Assembly: GCF_014230055.1 (NCBI RefSeq)
Contig: NZ_JACHVA010000033.1
Span: 62,001 to 126,000 of the forward strand
Direction of reading: 5' to 3'
DNA length: 64,000 bases
Source of the DNA: Puniceicoccus vermicola
Lineage (GTDB): Bacteria; Verrucomicrobiota; Verrucomicrobiia; Opitutales; Puniceicoccaceae
Shown: piece by piece, positions 61,039-64,000 of the stretch
How positions within the stretch are numbered: the stretch's first letter is position 1
How the letters are laid out: every line of letters begins with the position of its first letter
Program-made: the position numbers and the translations under genes
The notes under the pieces: generated by a model
What the model was told of the DNA's origin: nothing
Databases searched by the model: none
Seen by the model: the letters and a program-made list of their open reading frames with translations, nothing else

Positions 61039-63567
61039 CTACTCGGATGACCCGGTCTGCCAATCGTATTTCGGCGTCAACTCGCGGTCTTCCACGTGCT
61101 TCCGATCTCCCTTATGCCACCAGTAGAAAATGGGGCTGGCAATGTAGATCGAAGAGAAGGTTCCGGTGATGATCCCGATCAAGAAGACGAATGCGAAATC
61201 AACGATGATTCCCGAGCCGGCGAGATAGAGCGCAAAGGCTGCCATGAACGTCGTCAAACTGGTCAGGATCGAACGACCGAGGGTCATATTGATCGCGAGA
61301 TTGACCACCTTCTTCAAGGTATAGGTCGGGTTGAGGGTCAACTCTTCCCGGATACGGTCAAAGACAACAATCGTATCATTGATCGAGTAACCGACGATCA
61401 TCAGAATCGCGGCAATCATCGGTGCGGAGAACTGTCCATCGGCCAAAACGAAGATCCCGATCGTCATCAAAACGTCGTGAATCGTCGCGACCACAGCCCC
61501 GATCCCGTACCCCACTTCAAAGCGGAGTGCAATGTAGAGAAGGATGCCGAGGAGAGCCACGCCAACGGAGATGATCGCGTTGCGCTGGATGTGCTCACTC
61601 ACTGAAGCCCCGATGCTGGTCTGCCCTTCGAGGACCAAACCGGCTTCCGGGTGCTGCGCTTTGAGGGCTTCAAAGAACTCCTCGCCCTTTCCAACTTCGG
61701 TCTGGATCGTCAGCGATTCTGTGTCGTCGATCATGTTGACCTGATACACTGAGGTCACCTCGCCAAAGCCACCCTCGTTCGCCGCTGATTGGATCCCGGA
61801 AATCGGAATCTTCTCTTCGTAGGCGACGGCAATCTCATCTCCTCCGACAAAATCGATGCCGAAGAGGTGATCCCAATGGGACCAGATCGCGAACACGCCG
61901 CAGGCGACGATCAACCAGGAAACCAGAAATGCTGGTTTGCGGAAACGGAGGAAGTCGACCGACAACGGCCCGGGAAGGCTGAAGCCGAGAATCTTCTTCA
62001 CACCGGCCTTGTAGACCAGGATCTCGAGAAGAAAACGACTGACCACCAAAGCACAGAAGACCGAGGCACAAATCCCGATGGCAAGGGTAACCCCAAAGCC
62101 TTTGACTGGCCCGCTACCGAGCCAGATCAGGATCCCCGCGGTGATCAAGGTGGTGACATTCGCATCCACGATGGTCGAGAAGGCCTTGTCGTAACCGCCA
62201 AGAAGAGCACTCGTCGTCTTCTTGCCGGCACGGAGTTCTTCCCGCACCCGCTCAAAAATGAGGATGTTCGCATCCACCGCCATCCCAACAGTCAGCACCA
62301 ACGCGGCTACACCTGGGAGGGTTAAAGTCGCCCCGAGGCTCGCAAGCACACCGAGAACGATCAAAACGTTTACGATGATCGAGATGACCGCGACGATTCC
62401 GCCGAGGCCATACCAAGCAATCATGAATACGATCACGAGCCCGGCTCCAATCTCGGCCGCAAGGATACTCTTATCCCGGGCGTCCGCCGCGAGAGAAGGT
62501 CCGACTTCGCTCATTTCCTCGACCGAAAGTTCGTATTCGAGAGGATTGTTGAGGGTATTCGCCAGCTCCAGGGCTTCCCGTTGCGAGAAACGCCCGGAGA
62601 TCGTTGCTCCTCCACGAATCACTTCACGGACCGTCGGCGCACTCTTCAGCTCCCCATCCAAAACGATGGCCAACTGGCCGACCGAACCGGTCTCGTTGTT
62701 CCCTTCGACGATCTTTTCGGTGATCGCGGCAAAACGCTTATCCCCTTCGGAGGTAAAATCGATATAGACCTGAAAACCGCCGGACTGATTCTGCATCGCA
62801 CCCGCCTTGGCCACAATCGAACCCGTCGCCTCGGCAACTCGCTTTACAAAATAACCTCGCTCGACGATCTCGCCTTCCTGGTTTTCCTCTTCAATATAGA
62901 GAGCTTCATATCCCAGGGGAGCGGAAATTCCTTCCGACGGAACCATATCCCGATTCACCAAGCGGAACTCCAAACGTGCCGGTTTCCGCAGAGACTCAAT
63001 CCCCTCGGGATCGTCTCGCAAATTCATTCCGGGGAGCTGGATCTGGACGCTATTATCCGAAACTGGCCGGATCACTGGCTCGGCGACCCCTAGCCCGTTC
63101 ACCCGGTTCTGCATGACTTCCACGACCTGCTTCAGCTGGTCTTGCCGCTGAAACTGGTTCATATCCGCCAAGGCTTCATCGTCGAGTTGGAGGGTAAACG
63201 AAACCCCGCCCTCAAGATCGAGACCGTAACGCAGATTCTTCTTCGAGCGCTTCAACAACTCACGCAGGAGCACCTCATTGCGACGCTCCTGATTCCGAAT
63301 ATCCACGAGATTGATCTCGGGGAAATAGGAAGCGAGATCGATTCCTTCCGCGTTAACGATTTCCCGCATTCCTACGTAGACGGACGGGTATTCTCCCGCC
63401 TCGACTCCCGCAGACGCGCGGTCCACCAGTGCTTGAACTTCCTCCTGACTCCCCTGCTCGACCACATACGGGCCAAACTCGCGGTCCTCAAACGGGACGA
63501 GGTTCAGCAGCGCCCACCCAAGGATCGCTACCGACAGGACGGCCTTCCAGAGAATACCCCCGGACAT
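61039..63567 (-). CDS. secDF: fused protein-export subunits SecD-SecF
   Basis: 842 residues from ATG 63567, with GAGG upstream; TTG 63579 is less likely. The SecD half has the first helix, the periplasmic P1 domain with DLEGGVSFTLQLDD and LPGMNLRD, and the five-helix block. The SecF half begins near residue 540, with FGIDFVGGDEI and the second five-helix block containing YSINDTIVVFDRIREEL. It uses proton flow to help pull proteins across the membrane. Fusion into one chain occurs in several phyla. yajC precedes it by 24 bp. Confidence 0.95.
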   Translation of the reverse strand: MSGGILWKAVLSVAILGWALLNLVPFEDREFGPYVVEQGSQEEVQALVDRASAGVEAGEYPSVYVGMREIVNAEGIDLASYFPEINLVDIRNQERRNEVLLRELLKRSKKNLRYGLDLEGGVSFTLQLDDEALADMNQFQRQDQLKQVVEVMQNRVNGLGVAEPVIRPVSDNSVQIQLPGMNLRDDPEGIESLRKPARLEFRLVNRDMVPSEGISAPLGYEALYIEEENQEGEIVERGYFVKRVAEATGSIVAKAGAMQNQSGGFQVYIDFTSEGDKRFAAITEKIVEGNNETGSVGQLAIVLDGELKSAPTVREVIRGGATISGRFSQREALELANTLNNPLEYELSVEEMSEVGPSLAADARDKSILAAEIGAGLVIVFMIAWYGLGGIVAVISIIVNVLIVLGVLASLGATLTLPGVAALVLTVGMAVDANILIFERVREELRAGKKTTSALLGGYDKAFSTIVDANVTTLITAGILIWLGSGPVKGFGVTLAIGICASVFCALVVSRFLLEILVYKAGVKKILGFSLPGPLSVDFLRFRKPAFLVSWLIVACGVFAIWSHWDHLFGIDFVGGDEIAVAYEEKIPISGIQSAANEGGFGEVTSVYQVNMIDDTESLTIQTEVGKGEEFFEALKAQHPEAGLVLEGQTSIGASVSEHIQRNAIISVGVALLGILLYIALRFEVGYGIGAVVATIHDVLMTIGIFVLADGQFSAPMIAAILMIVGYSINDTIVVFDRIREELTLNPTYTLKKVVNLAINMTLGRSILTSLTTFMAAFALYLAGSGIIVDFAFVFLIGIITGTFSSIYIASPIFYWWHKGDRKHVEDRELTPKYDWQTGSSE

Positions 63568-63591
63568 GTTTTGCCTCAATGCGAAGTCCCC

Positions 63592-63906
63592 TTAGGAGGG
63601 ATCTTCGACCTTGTTGGCTACGAAGGACCGGCCGAGCTCGACCTTAACCCCCTCGGCGACTTTCACCACCAGACGGTCGTCCTTGACGTTCGTGATCTCC
63701 CCGAAGATGCCTCCGGAAGTGAGAATCTTGTCGCCGGTCTTCAGCGCTTTAATCATCGCTTCCTGTTGTTTTTGGCGCTTGCGCTGCGGAGCGATGATCA
63801 AAAACCACATCCCTGCAAAAAGAAGGATGAAGAAAAGAATCGGAGTGAGACCGCCGGCGCCACCGCCGGGGGCTACTTGTGTAGCGAGTTGAATCGGAAG
63901 GTCCAT
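63592..63906 (-). CDS. yajC: preprotein translocase subunit YajC
   Basis: 104 residues. A single N-terminal helix with FFILLFAGMWFLIIAPQRKRQK is followed by a small beta domain with LKTGDKILTSGGIFGEITNV. It associates with SecDF, the next gene. A Gly-rich stretch (residues 12-20) precedes the helix. ATG 63906 is the only sensible start. Confidence 0.95.
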   Translation of the reverse strand: MDLPIQLATQVAPGGGAGGLTPILFFILLFAGMWFLIIAPQRKRQKQQEAMIKALKTGDKILTSGGIFGEITNVKDDRLVVKVAEGVKVELGRSFVANKVEDPS

Positions 63907-63981
63907 GACTGGGTTTTATTGGTTAGGCTTGTGAAAAGACGAAACCGAAAAGAAAAGGTTCCGACTCTTAAATTGGCAAGG

Positions 63982-64000
63982 ATGAATCACGAGAAACTCT
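63982..64000 (+). CDS. possible gene start running off the right edge
   Basis: ATG at 63982 with AAGG just upstream begins MNHEKL before the window ends. It would be divergent from yajC with about 75 bp between starts. Too short to identify. Confidence 0.25.

Overview
The window is ordinary chromosomal DNA of a moderately GC-rich Gram-negative bacterium. I infer Verrucomicrobiota, probably class Opitutae (Puniceicoccales-like). The reasons are a PEP-CTERM protein, many Tol/BamD-style TPR proteins, a long three-domain IspG, a fused SecDF, a DUF3127 protein and a REP-type transposase. No rRNA, tRNA, CRISPR array, prophage or plasmid function was found, and there is no exosortase here to match the PEP-CTERM protein.

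Layout. 1-7 kb: truncated purB faces argH; a PEP-CTERM gene sits in an AT-rich stretch; a DsbD/ScsB-type thiol transporter follows. 6.6-12.3 kb (minus): one operon of TPR lipoprotein, dnaG, rpoD and a small lipoprotein. 12.5-16 kb: a secreted DUF362-like protein, a REP doublet, and amtB-glnK with a possible sigma-54 promoter. 16-27.7 kb (plus): cysH, a murU/amgK-like cell-wall recycling pair, dnaE, rseP-ispG and a PAS-PP2C phosphatase. 27.7-36 kb (minus): SRAP, TPR protein and lipoprotein, then gyrB, gyrA and an esterase.

36-43 kb: a large TPR protein, a secreted unknown and an ExbB-like channel, followed by a REP-associated (RAYT) transposase instead of the usual ExbD, then an MscS channel. 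43-52.8 kb: a small secreted protein, DUF3127, pta, a FucP-type sugar permease, an M23 endopeptidase, a lipoprotein, an unknown protein divergent from a PP2A-like phosphatase, and a divergent thymidine phosphorylase. 52.9-64 kb: argS, three small membrane proteins, a transglutaminase-like protein, DUF3096, an FmdB-like protein, a cardiolipin synthase divergent from an EEP nuclease/phosphatase, a structured 269-bp inverted-repeat element, then secDF and yajC.

Most genes are housekeeping: replication and transcription (dnaG, rpoD, dnaE, gyrAB), nitrogen and sulfur assimilation (amtB-glnK, cysH), envelope biogenesis and protein export. The points that stand out are a DnaG primase lacking three of its four zinc ligands, a thymidine phosphorylase whose GHTGGT active-site loop is replaced without a gap, the three-armed inverted-repeat element at 60.6-60.9 kb, and REP palindromes with a GGAG foot plus a candidate RAYT in the same window.
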